Assembly: GCA_002794775.1 (NCBI GenBank)
Contig: NBAY01000012.1
Location: 749,001 to 813,000 of the forward strand
From: Porodaedalea pini
Taxonomy: Eukaryota > Basidiomycota > Agaricomycetes > Hymenochaetales > Hymenochaetaceae
Direction: 5' to 3'
DNA: 64,000 bases
The position numbers and the translations under genes are program-made. The notes beneath the pieces were generated by a model that was given only the letters and a program-made list of their open reading frames with translations, did no database searches and was not told the origin of the DNA. Positions 1 through 10,384 of this stretch are shown in pieces. Within the stretch, counting starts at the first letter, position 1, and each line of letters begins with the position of its first letter.

Positions 1-1
1 T

Positions 2-616
2 TTGAGCGACGAGAACGCACGGTTGAAAGAGGAAAACTCAATCTTACGAGCTGCAGAGACCCGCCCGGATGACCGGCCGCCTCCACCATCGCTTCCTCCT
101 CTTGACACATCTGCCATCGATTTAGCCTTTCCCCCGTTACAGCCGGTTTCAATTTCACTTGCGAATAAGAGCGTAAGGAAGAGAAATGAACACTTCGTGT
201 CAGGCGCAAGGGGCCGGACAGATCGGACGGGCTCGAGCTCATCTGCGAGTTCACCAAGTTCATTGGCGACTCCGACGTCGCTGGTCGATCCCAGTGAAGT
301 GCCACTGCCTATTACGCCGACGTTCGATGACGCCGAAGCTGAAATCGAGGATGACGACGGTGACGGTGCGGGTGGAATTGAAGAGCCCCATGCGAATTTT
401 ATCGTCCCACCCTCCCCGCAGCGACCCCAAGAGCCCTCGCCGCCTCCGCCAGGCACATCTTTGCCTCCTGCCGGCACGCGCGACGTAGAGGCAATCACGC
501 ATGAGTTGGCCGATGCACGTGCAGACGCTGAGATGCGGGAGCGCGAGATCGCGGAGGTGCGCGATCTGGTGGCAGATCTGGCGTTGCGTGTCGGTGGTGA
601 ACTACAGGGCTCATAG
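2..616 (+). CDS. 3' end of an unrecognised Pro/Ser-rich protein with coiled-coil ends
   Basis: The open frame enters from the left edge already coding, so the start lies outside the window and only about 204 C-terminal residues are visible. It opens with a charged stretch (SDENARLKEENSILRAAE) that looks like the end of a coiled coil or leucine zipper. A long low-complexity middle follows, rich in Pro, Ser and acidic residues (EIEDDDGDG), and the protein ends in a second Glu/Arg/Ala-rich helix (MREREIAEVRDLVADLALRV). Two coiled-coil segments around a disordered linker suggest a scaffold or bZIP-like protein, but no diagnostic basic region is visible. I do not recognise the family. Confidence 0.6.
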   Translation: MSDENARLKEENSILRAAETRPDDRPPPPSLPPLDTSAIDLAFPPLQPVSISLANKSVRKRNEHFVSGARGRTDRTGSSSSASSPSSLATPTSLVDPSEVPLPITPTFDDAEAEIEDDDGDGAGGIEEPHANFIVPPSPQRPQEPSPPPPGTSLPPAGTRDVEAITHELADARADAEMREREIAEVRDLVADLALRVGGELQGS

Positions 617-1090
617 GTCGCTCGGACGGGGGGAGCAGTGGATTTGACTGGTGGATGCGGAAGGACCATCTGCCTCTTTATTACCTTCTTGAAGGGATAC
701 GGAACGTTGGATAGCATGGTTGAAATGCTCAGTTTTCTGTCTGGTTGTTTAGATTATTAGTTCATATGTTTGCTATGTCTTGATTGTACATATACATGTA
801 TTGTAGAATAACTACTTCGTGTATCGTAGCTTCTTGCTTTCCATTTCTTCACTTATTCTTTGTTGCTGTCCATTTGAATCGTGAACAAGTGTACAAGTCA
901 CCCCAGTTGGAGCTTTGAATATCCTGGACATGCATATGCAAGTCCGAAAGTTGACTAGTTGAAGTCCTTGAAGCGCGTCAAATGGCACACAAGTGGAATC
1001 GAACTCAAGCATAATCACCATGCCTGTTGAGCGCTGTCATTCCTACAATGTATATAATACAGCTGGCCTGCTTTACGAATAAGATGTTTA
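617..1090. other. Convergent 3' intergenic region
   Basis: This AT-rich stretch lies between the stop of the partial left-edge gene and the stop of the small gene on the opposite strand, so it should hold the two converging 3' UTRs. TATA/TGTA-rich tracts near 740-800 could carry polyadenylation signals. I see no further coding exon. Confidence 0.5.
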
Positions 1091-1566
1091 TTATGCTGCA
1101 CCCTTCTTCCTCAGGATCTCTTCGTCCTCTGCCTTCAGCTCCGCGTCGATCTGAGCGCCGCGCGACGGCTCGTTACCGTGCCTTTCCGCTGGTGCTCGAG
1201 GATCCTGCGAAATCGCCTCTTTGTTGCGGATCTCCTCGTCTCTCTCCGCCTAACCAAGCAACAATGTCAGCATTGCGGGCATGAATAACGAGGGAATCAA
1301 CATCGCCTACCTTCAGTTCAGCGTCGCGTCTGTTCCCGAGTGACCGTTCGTCCTTCGAATCGAACAGTTGATGCGAGTTTGGCTGGCCGGCCTCGAAGCG
1401 CGATGGCGCATTCGCCTGCTCCTCCTCGCGACTATAGTTGCTACGAAATCCGAGTCCGTGTCAGACAACCGATCCAAAAGCCAATGGAACGCTGCACGCA
1501 CCGCTGGTCACCATCGTTGTAGACCTGAGGGTTACCAACGTTGGACTGCATTGCACCAGAAGACAT
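1091..1566 (-). CDS. Small hydrophilic, probably disordered protein (117 aa, 3 exons)
   Basis: Three exons join in phase: 1566-1502, 1440-1311 and 1249-1091, separated by two ~60-nt introns with GTGCGT...TAG and GTAGGC...TAG borders. The product starts MSSGAMQSNVGNPQVYNDGD and ends in a Glu/Lys/Arg-rich tail (AELKAEDEEILRKKGAA). AELKAE recurs: it precedes RDEEIRNK and later DEEILRKK, so there is an imperfect internal repeat. Composition is almost free of aromatic and large aliphatic residues, with no signal peptide or membrane segment. This resembles small LEA-like or stress-type hydrophilins conserved in fungi, but that role is inferred from composition only. Exon lengths (65+130+159 nt) sum to a whole number of codons, which supports the model. 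Confidence 0.7.
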
Positions 1567-2474
1567 TTTGGTAGAAAAGTTGTTTCAGTGAGTCGTAGAT
1601 GCGATTTATTTGAGGGTGTGGTCTGCCATCGGGTTCTTGTAGGCAGCAGGATACGCGTGACGTCAGAATAGACGCCGTTGTGGATCCAACCCCAATGCAT
1701 TTGCCAAATTTGGGAATTCGCCAGCCTGAGAGGCTCAAGTTTACAATATTAAATATTGATAAAGACTGAGAAAGAATATAAATTGTCGCTATTTCGTAAG
1801 CAAAAGACCATAATACACAGATTGACTGTGTGCACATTAATATTTAGACCGTTTGGTGGTATATAGGACATGCAGAAGAGCTGATGATCAAAAGAAAACC
1901 AAACACAAAACTCAGTCATATTCTCCCACATAATATGGAATGCTATGCAACGCTCTGCCTCGCCGTTGTCACCTTCAGATATTTGCCACAGGAAGCCTAT
2001 TATCGTCGCACCTGCCGTCGAGGTGTGCTAATTCACGCGGGGCTTCCATTAATATTGAGCCTCGAGAGTTGACCGGAGGCATATGTCTGGCAGCAACGAC
2101 AACGTGACTGGCATAGGAAAGTTAGTAGAGGCACTATAAACGTACCTGCTCCGCCGTCTACCTCAATACCAGCTTCAACATATCGAGAAACTCAGAAAAT
2201 GCTTATCTGACGTGCTGCGAACGAGGACAGGCGCCGCCTCCGTTCTTTATTGTAACTTGCTCTATCAGTGTAACTTCAAAGGACAGGACGTCTTTCAGTA
2301 TTCCACAAGAGAAATTATTATGCCGTCAATATATGCGTATATTACACACGTGGGGCTACGATCGTGAATCTGAACCTTTTCCTTTCTAAATACATAAAGC
2401 TCCTTACGAAGGGAACTCGAGGACAGTTGTTAGGATCAAGATCGACCGCTAGCAACAGGACATTTATATCTCGT
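1567..2474. other. Intergenic, no gene seen
   Basis: About 900 bp between the start of the small hydrophilic gene and the stop of the TPR gene. It should contain the promoter of the former (adjacent to 1566) and the 3' UTR of the latter. No exon, RNA gene or repeat was recognised. Confidence 0.5.
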
Positions 2475-5400
2475 TTATGCCACTCTCTGAAGGCCTTGAA
2501 GAAGTTGAGTAGCGACAGCGAGTTTCTGCATAATATCGGTTGGGTTGACATGAATATGCCTCTGGTAGAGCTGTATTGTCTCCACGATGCATGGCCGTGC
2601 CTCCATGTATCGCGCCAACCTTGTCAATATCATCGCCTTCGAGAAAAGCGTGGTCGCTAGTACAGGTTCGTACACCTGCGGCAAGTCGATCACCAGGCGC
2701 CGTCGAATCGCGATAGCCTCGTCCGCTACGCCCAGCGCTGCATCGTACCGCCCGACCTCGGTCAGCTGCGATGACAGATTTGTTAACGCGGATGACAGCA
2801 GCGCTGTGTGCTTCTCGGGACGCTGCTGTGCGAGTCTCCGTACGATCTGCACGGCCTCTTCGATCGCCTCGAGCGCGGCGTGTTGCTGGCCGTTCCTGCA
2901 GAGGTTCGAGAAGAGCGTCATCAGCACCATCGCTAGCTCTTCTAACAGAGCCGGCTTCTCCGACGTCAGCCGGCGAAGCAACGAGACTGCTTCCGTATTG
3001 ACCTGCAGCGCTTCGCGCTCCCTTCCGACGCGGATTAACTCGATGGCGAAATTCGACAATGCGCGGGAGAGCTCCGATTCGTGCAGCTTGGCATTCTCCG
3101 CGTATAGCACGCGAATGATACCGACAGCTTCCTCCGTTGCATCAAGAGCGGCTTGGTATCTCCCCGACCTCGACAAGTACATCGCGTGGGTCAGGAGCGA
3201 ATTAGCCAGTGTTTTTCGTATGTGTTACCGCGTCACCCTCGACCAAATCACGTCCGAATCTAACTGCAAGCGCAGATGTCGGTAAGGCCATCTGCTGCTG
3301 CCCAACACTTCCTAAAACTGTGCAAAAACCGTCGAGCGCGAGGACTAACCCAGACTTGAGCCCAAGGTCTATGGGATTCTCCTCCGAAAGTCGCTTATAG
3401 ATGCTCACCGATTCCTGACCAGCGACTAGGGCTGCGTTGTAGTCGCCGGATCTCTGAAGGATAGTGGCGAGGCCCTGTAACGAGCAGGCGAGGACATCCT
3501 CGTACTTTTCCCTGTCCTCAGAAGCTTTTTGCCTGCTCAGCGTGACTGCCTCCTGACAGACTTCCGTTGCATCCGCAAACTGTTCTAGGCCGAGGAGATG
3601 GTTTGCGAGCGAAAGGTGAGCCTTGATGAGGTTTGTGGAGTAGGCTTTTGATTGATCAGGCGATTCACATATCGCCTTAAAGATGCTGATAGCCTGACGG
3701 ATGGCGCCTTGGGCTGTCAAATCCTGCTTCGCATCCATTAGCACCTGGGAGAAGGTAAGGAGTAATTTAGCGAAGGGAGGTCCATATTTGTCCCGCTGCT
3801 GTTTATAAAGCTGATCGAAGATTGCCACTGCCTCCTGACAAGCATCCACAGATGCCTCGTGATGTTCGAGTCTTCCATGTCTGCGCGATAAATCCGTGAG
3901 AGCTGAAGCGAGCTGCTCTTGAAAGTCAGGGGATGGCCTGTCAAACGAAAAGGTTCTGAGAAGATCTACAGCGGTCTCGACGGTTTCTAAAGCTGAGGTA
4001 TCATCACCGTCCGCCGCAGACTGCTTGATGGCAAGGACAATGAGCGATGTAGCATATCTGGGCTGGAACACCGTAGGTCTATCCTCGCTGAGTCTGAAGA
4101 AAACGTCAACAGCTTCAATCATTGACTCCAACGCAGCATCGTGCTTCCTAACACAAGAAAGACAATCTGAGAGTTGTGTCAGGGAGCTAGCAAGGTCGGG
4201 CCTTATTACTTGAGGGTTGCTTTCCTCAAGCTGCCTCCTAATCTCCACCGCTTCCTGAATAGCGACCAGGGCTTCCTGGTGCTTTCCCGAGTTTGTGAGA
4301 AGGATAGAGTAGGAATGAAGGGAGCTGGCGAGATGGAGTTGAGCGCCATGCAAGTTAACTTCGGAAAAAACCCTGCTGAGTTCTATGGCTTCAGCTATGG
4401 TGGCGAAAGCGTCTTGATCCTGACCTACTTCAACATAGACGTGCGATAGAGAGACGAGCGCATTGACAAGCATCAGTACATATGCACCTGGCCTATCTTT
4501 GTGGAGTGTCCTGTAGATCGAAACGGACTCCTGGATCGTGGCCAACGCCTGCTGCGTCTGGCCCTGTCTAGAAAGAGCAGTCTGGAAGTTCCTCAGTGTG
4601 AAAGCCAACCTCGCATTGAACCTCTCCGGGCTCTTCGCGGCAAACTCTCTGTCGATGTCTACTGCCTCTTTGATGGCCTCGAAAGAGGCCTGGTATCTAC
4701 CAACGTCGAGGTACCGGTTAGAGAGACAATTCAGCACGACAGCTAAGTCTGGCTTGAAGACCTGCGGGAACTGCTCTGCAAGGCCCTTCCTTATCTGGTA
4801 TGATTCCAAACAGGTTTCGAGGGCCAAATTATCTCTCCCTACGTCCGAAAGCCGATTTGAATAAGTATTGAGGATGATAGCCAGGTCGACTTTGAAGCTC
4901 AGAGAGTAAGTTTCCACTACATCGTTTCTCCTGATAGCAAGAGCTTCCTGTGCGCATTGGAGCGCTTCGTGATGCTTGCCAGCATGGTACAGCTGGTTTG
5001 ATAAGTTGTTGAGCGTGAGGGACAGGAAGTACTGGAATGCGATCGGATTGGTTGATGCCATGTGTCTGATCAGGTGGAGGGAAAGTTGGCCAAGATCAAG
5101 GGCAGCGTCCTCCAAGCCAAGCTCTAAGAGGATGATCGTGAGCATGGTCGCTCGATGGTACCAGATGAAAGCTGGGATATCAGAATGAGGATCCTTTAAA
5201 ATGTTAAGGAGATCCAGCGTTTCCTTGATGGCCTCCTGCCTATCCAAAGTAGCGTCGCCCGTCTTCATATGATAGGTGAAAACTGCTATATTCTCTGTGT
5301 CGACTTCTGGAGGCAGTATATGTGGTGCTATCAGAAGCCTCGAGTTAGGAAGTGCTCTGCTGAGGCTTCTGACTTTGTAAGATAAGTAGACTGTGTCCAT

Positions 5401-6240
5401 ATGCGCATCTGCTCCCATTTCGCTCGCATCCTTGAGTAATCACATAAGTATAACGAGTAAAATCAGATATAACGCCGACACATACGGAGAGAGACATCTG
5501 TGCCATAGTTGAAGTGGAAATTTCTGTGGAGGTAAAACTGCCTTGGGCCTCGGTTTCGGAGGGGATCAGTTGTCCTAGCATGAGCTTCTCGAGCCTCGAA
5601 ACCGTTTCCATGTATACTTCATCCCGCTGCTTCAGCTCGACGTTGGTATTCGCTAAGCTGACGGAATGCTGCACCGTCATACTGGTCTGTCAAGTTGATT
5701 CATTAAACGGGCCATCTACATTATGGAATGACCTTGTCCTACCAGCAGCTTTCGATACGCTTTATCCGCGGCTTCGTTGAGCCTTGCTATGTCACCCTGC
5801 AGTCCAGCAGGATCAATGAATTTAAACACACTTTTCATCTTCCCTGAGAAGCCAGACTTCTTTTCGAATAGCCTTTCGCAGTCCGTATAGACCTGTTCAA
5901 GGTCTCTTTCCAACAGAAGGTATTTGAGACACAGAAGATAAAAGCCAGAATGAGCGTGGACATACGTCTGTAGTGTAAACAAGATGTCATCGACTTCGGG
6001 AATCCCGTCTTTCACTTGACCTCGGCGGAGCTGCTCCACCTGTTCAAGATTATTAACGAGCTCCTTGCTCATCGCAATGAGATCCTTTCGATTTTTGCGT
6101 TTCTTTCGAGCGACAAATCGTTAGATGTGATCAAAAAGCAACCAGTCAAAAAGGCCACTAAGCTGGCTTACGCTTTCTATGAGCTCTCGGAGTTTCAGTC
6201 CAAGAGAGAACAATTTGAACGTAGTCTCAATTGGATCCAT
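2475..6240 (-). CDS. Large TPR-array protein with a helical N-terminal domain; one frame break
   Basis: Proposed exons are 6240-6172, 6102-5743, 5686-5486 and 5430-2475, giving roughly 1200 residues. The short first exon (MDPIETTFKLFSLGLKLREL) and the second encode an all-helical domain of about 140 residues. It resembles the MLKL-type four-helix N-terminal domain seen in front of STAND or TPR proteins of Agaricomycetes; this is my recognition, not a search result. The rest is a long run of kinesin-light-chain-like TPRs of about 42-45 residues with the recurring pattern ...G.. .EAL.A..EAV.I.R.L. No NB-ARC or NACHT NTPase lies between domain and repeats, unlike typical fungal NLR-like proteins. 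At about 3212-3230 the frame shifts by one base: the upstream frame ends ...VEGDAVTHTKNTG-stop, and the +1 frame continues as ...HIRKTLANSLLTHAMYLSR, which restores the repeat. Role unknown; TPRs imply protein binding. Confidence 0.75.
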
Positions 6241-7578
6241 TACCACGCCTGTATGGTTGAAGTTTGGGTAGTGCAGCTCGTAAATTCCGAGAGCTGTTCC
6301 AAGTCGAGTGTGAATGTCGGTGATGGCAAGTACAGAGGAAGGGAGACTCGGCTAAGCAATGGGCAATACACATCACTGATTTGACTGCATTGCTAGTAGT
6401 AATGTCACAGCCCATAGCGCCCATGGTGATGTTCTGCATAGATACGCATGACTCTTTAGGCCGGTTCATCAACACCGCATCAAGTTTAAGAAGCGAACAA
6501 ACATGTATAAACTTCCAAATAGGGACGATCGCCAGGTGCAAGATTTCAACTCCGGGTCTTTTTTTTATAGCTACAACTGAACTCACCCGCGTCAAGAGAA
6601 GTCATTTCTGGCCGGTCTGTAAGGCTACCGAAGCTTCCGTAATCACTCAGAGGATATTTTATGCGTTTCTCATGACCTGTTCGGAGCCTATTATCACACA
6701 ACTATCAAGTTGATAAAGTAATAGATGGACAAGTGAACGACGTCTGCTAACACAAGGACAAGGAAGGACTCATCGTTTTGAAGCTGAAGTCCCATACAGT
6801 CCCCTCGTGATCAAAGAACACACATATTTTCAAGGCCTCGCGAAATTGCGCAGAGAAAAACCATAATTGCCTACGCCGGCCTTCGGCCTCATAATTACTA
6901 TGTTGAGGTCAAGTGGAAGAAGTGAGTACTAGCGTGCATATGTCTTGGCACATGCGCGCTTCTACTGTACCTCACTCAGTTCGTTTTCTTTCTTTTGCAG
7001 TAGAGACAACCCCTGACCAATCCTCATAAGGGGATGGCTTGTTGACACTTAAAGCGACCGAGAGTCATACAGCCTGCACACGTGCACATTAATGCGACTC
7101 TGAGAACAAGAACCCTTCAAAGCACCGAGGTTACTGGGTTCCGCTGCAACGGGTCCCCCTCGGATATCTATCTGATCAGACCCCTTTCTGATTCTGACTC
7201 TGCATACGTGCGAGATCGCAAGGCCTTCGGTTTCTGCCCGTAGAGTTCGATCCCGAAGCAGCGAAGCGACCCGACTAACAGGCGTTAAGGACGCCCTTAA
7301 TGGGATCGGAGGAAGGAGAATGAGACACGAGTCACTCACGCTAGCATCGCATTGGGAAATAGCAGAGGTTGTTTCCCCGCACGACATCATCGCTGCGCCA
7401 GTTCCCCGTCCAAGGACCTGGTCATAGATAGTAGTCGAGATCAAATCCGGCCGGGCCCACGAGCTGGAGACAGAGGTGGTACAAATTGTTCTTGAAGATC
7501 AGGGGCGCAATATGCAGGCAACAGCCACCTAAGTACTAGATACGATGGAAAGTCCAGTGGCTATATGGTGCAAATGCT
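6241..7578. other. Intergenic, with one exon-like stretch on the minus strand
   Basis: This 1.3-kb gap separates the start of the TPR gene from the stop of AOS1, both on the minus strand. Most of it is non-coding. On the minus strand at about 7340-7470 an open segment (containing GRGTGAAMMSCGETTSAISQ) lies between an AG (...CTCCAG) and a clean GTGAGT donor. I cannot join it to any partner exon or family, so it stays unassigned. Confidence 0.35.
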
Positions 7579-9559
7579 CTAAGACATGTTCATACGACAA
7601 ACAGACCCATGGCCTGTATTTCCATCGAAGACAAAGAAGTTCGCTATCGGAGGTTCCCGAGCGGAGAGTGCCTTTAGCATATCTTGCGCGAGCATGCCGC
7701 CGAGGACCGCACACACAGGTGAGAACTCATGCGCAGCGGTAGTAGCGAGCGTTCTAAATCCAAGTGAGTCAGCGAATAAGAAACAAAGGGGAGCGCTGAG
7801 AGAAGAAAGGAGGAAAGCAGAGGTAAAGGGCGGTAAAGAAGGGCTTACTGTGTGATATCCTTGGGCATCGACCCTAATACTCGCTTGTTAATATTAGCTG
7901 CTGAGAACAGTGCGCTCGCGATTTCTCCTAATTCAGGCGCACATCCAACTTCATCGGGCAGTTTACCCCCATGTAGGGCTTGGAACTCCCATAGAGCTGT
8001 TTTGAAAGAACGCGCGGCCTTTTAAAAAGGCTGTGATCTGGAATGCAGCATATACTCACCTAATACTGAGAAAACCACCGCAGGGTTCAGGTCTTTGGTC
8101 TGCACCCGATTTAGGTTGGCCCAGGAGTACGGCTTAAGAGCAGTCTCCAATGGACAGTAGGCAAGTGATTTCTTGACCCGCTTGCCGGGGTCTTTCGGAT
8201 CCGATGTATCCCTGAATAAAGCCAAGATAGATAATTAAAAAAATACGACGAAGGTATCAGCATTGGTCCTACGAATGTAACTTCGGAAAATAGTCACGGG
8301 GCAAGGTATTCATGATCGATGAGGTCGGTGAAGATAAATCCGATAAGTCCATAGCTTCCCCCTGCGTAAAATGGCTTGTTTTGGAGGCGACAAGCGTCGT
8401 TCACACGTATCTACAAGCGCGTGAAGTAAAGTGGATGAACCAAGCGTGCGTATGTGCGTATGTGCGTCGGACATCGTGCGTTCATTCGTGGAGTTCATCG
8501 GTGAGAAGCAAGGTAAGACGTGTCATATAAGAGGATCGTAATCTTCAGCATCATTTGACCGATCAAGCTCGTCAGACTGAGCACTTGCCATAGTGTCCCG
8601 ATCCGAGTCTGTGACACACATAAGGTCTACTCCTTGAAGAGTCGTGTCCAGAATTTGTGGTTCTAAAGGAGTAAGTGAAAGTATGGTCTCGATTGTTACT
8701 AAAGGATTAAGGCTCTCGATTTTGGGTTTTGCTGCATCCACTTTCTAATGAGAAAATGAAGAGAGGCTTAGTTAATATAATGTAAGATTAGAAAACGGAT
8801 GATAGAAGGAGGCGGCTGAATATACTGCGGAAAACAAGCGGAATAAATCCGCAAGAACTGCAGGACAGCGATGCAATAAGCGAAAGGAAAGGATACGAGA
8901 TACCTTCTTGCCTACGTCCTCTTCGCGGAAAAAGAATCCGGCTCCAAGGTCCTCCTCGGACACAATCTCATCGTCGACAACAATCAGTTTACCGATGCCC
9001 GCGAGGACAATGTTTTTTATAGTCTCAGTGGCGACCCCCTTCAGGCGAACGATCATTATGGTTGCGTTGCGCATCCTACATCCAAATTAAAGCAAATTGG
9101 TGAGAATATGAAAGGGGAGCTAGTAGATATCATAGTGACAAAAAGGAGTACACAGACACCGCGAATAAAACGGAGAAGAGTGACGGGAATATAAGGGTTG
9201 GACTTACCGCTGTTGAGCATCGAGACCCCATAGCCGGATCTGGCGGTCGTAAACGGCCGCTTCATCTAAATGAGATGAAAAAAAAGTAAAAGTAGCGTGA
9301 GCAGTGATTCTACATCCTTGACAACACGCTTCATTCAATCGGTCGGGTCATGCACAACCCGCATTACGGGCTTTCTACGGAAGCAGCTGCATGGCTAGAA
9401 GTACGGCGATGAAAGCGGTGTGCATCGGAGCGCGTCCACGCGCACACGGTGCGAAAAGAAATGCGCAGGAATGCAAGGCCCGGACGAGAAGACGCATCAC
9501 ATACCTTCCGTGATTTGCAGCGGGACAGCCTTGCTGCTGGCTTCGGGGTCAGCTAGCAT
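7579..9559 (-). CDS. AOS1: SUMO-activating enzyme subunit AOS1 (SAE1), 342 aa, 8 exons
   Basis: AOS1 pairs with UBA2 to form the heterodimeric E1 that adenylates SUMO, mainly in the nucleus. Exons are 9559-9505, 9265-9208, 9075-8904, 8744-8589, 8410-8298, 8211-8060, 7996-7849 and 7753-7579; they total 1029 nt with every phase consistent. Family hallmarks are the start of the ThiF-type domain (DEAAVYDRQIRLWGLDAQQR), the nucleotide-binding block (KNIVLAGIGKLIVVDDE), the GAGFFF motif with KPKIESLNP, the AGGSYGLIGFIF strand and the C-terminal PVCAVLGGMLAQDMLKALS helix before FFVFDGNTG. The catalytic cysteine is expected in UBA2, not here. The intron between DRDTM and IRVND (8588-8411) begins GCAAGT, a GC-AG intron, and at 178 nt is much longer than the others. 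Length fits the family. Confidence 0.93.
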
Positions 9560-10384
9560 AATGTTTGAAGGGTTTATTTCTTGCAAGCTGGACCCGGTGA
9601 GCTATGAACAGAGGGTCTGAGGCGCAGAAGAGCCTAGGTTAGACCCGAGGAACACGGAACGCGAAGCTGTTTTTTTGAGTTCGTGTGCTTGGAGGATGAT
9701 GCTGCTAGTAGCACTTTGGACAAGTCAGGCTAAGTGCTACTGCTGCTGAGACCGCTACTTATAGTAGGCAATTGAGTCCGGACAAACTGGAATAAGTGAA
9801 TGGCGGTAGAGGTAAGTGAGGTCGTGACGATGAGCGCGAGTTACAGGGCGCGCTTCAAGCTGATCGACGCGTCAAGGTCGGCATCTCCCTGCCGTCGCTT
9901 CGATCGGTCTTCAGTTCACCGTAAAGTACAGGACGAGCCACAATGCATCGAGAATAAATTCGTTTGATAAGTACATGCATAATACCCGGAAATTTGTACA
10001 AAATACACGTTTGTTCCAGAGATGTTCATTAGAGGAGACCTGCTAGCACGTTGAGGAGAGATTGGAGGGAGGGCGCCGACTGGAGAGACGACGTATGGCG
10101 AGGAAGGGATGGAAGGAAAAAGACGGATGAAGTATGCGGTAAATAGATGCAAACCCAGACTAGATAAACGAGAAGGTGCAAAAAGAGTGGTTAAATACCA
10201 ATACTATCAACTACCGTGAGGAGCAGCGCAGCAGCCGTGCGGCGTGGTATAATGCGCCAGAAAGAACACCCGTAAAATAGCAAAGTACACATATTGGGAG
10301 ACCAATGAAAGCGGACGAGAGCACAAAGAGGGCCAGAGTGTGAATAAAGAGAATTTGAGGACCGCAGCAAGGTTTGAATTCGCC
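9560..10384. other. Intergenic between AOS1 promoter and transcription factor 3' end
   Basis: About 825 bp holding the presumed AOS1 promoter and 5' UTR at the low-coordinate side and the 3' UTR of the Zn2Cys6 gene at the other. No coding exon or RNA gene recognised. Confidence 0.5.

Noticed and set aside
985..1065. Possible tRNA on minus strand (GAGTTCGATTCC resembles box B)
   Set aside because: No matching T-stem, D-arm or acceptor stem could be paired.
6227..6595. Minus-strand frame covering the start of the TPR gene
   Set aside because: It is out of phase with the helical first exon and reads into the promoter; composition is not protein-like.
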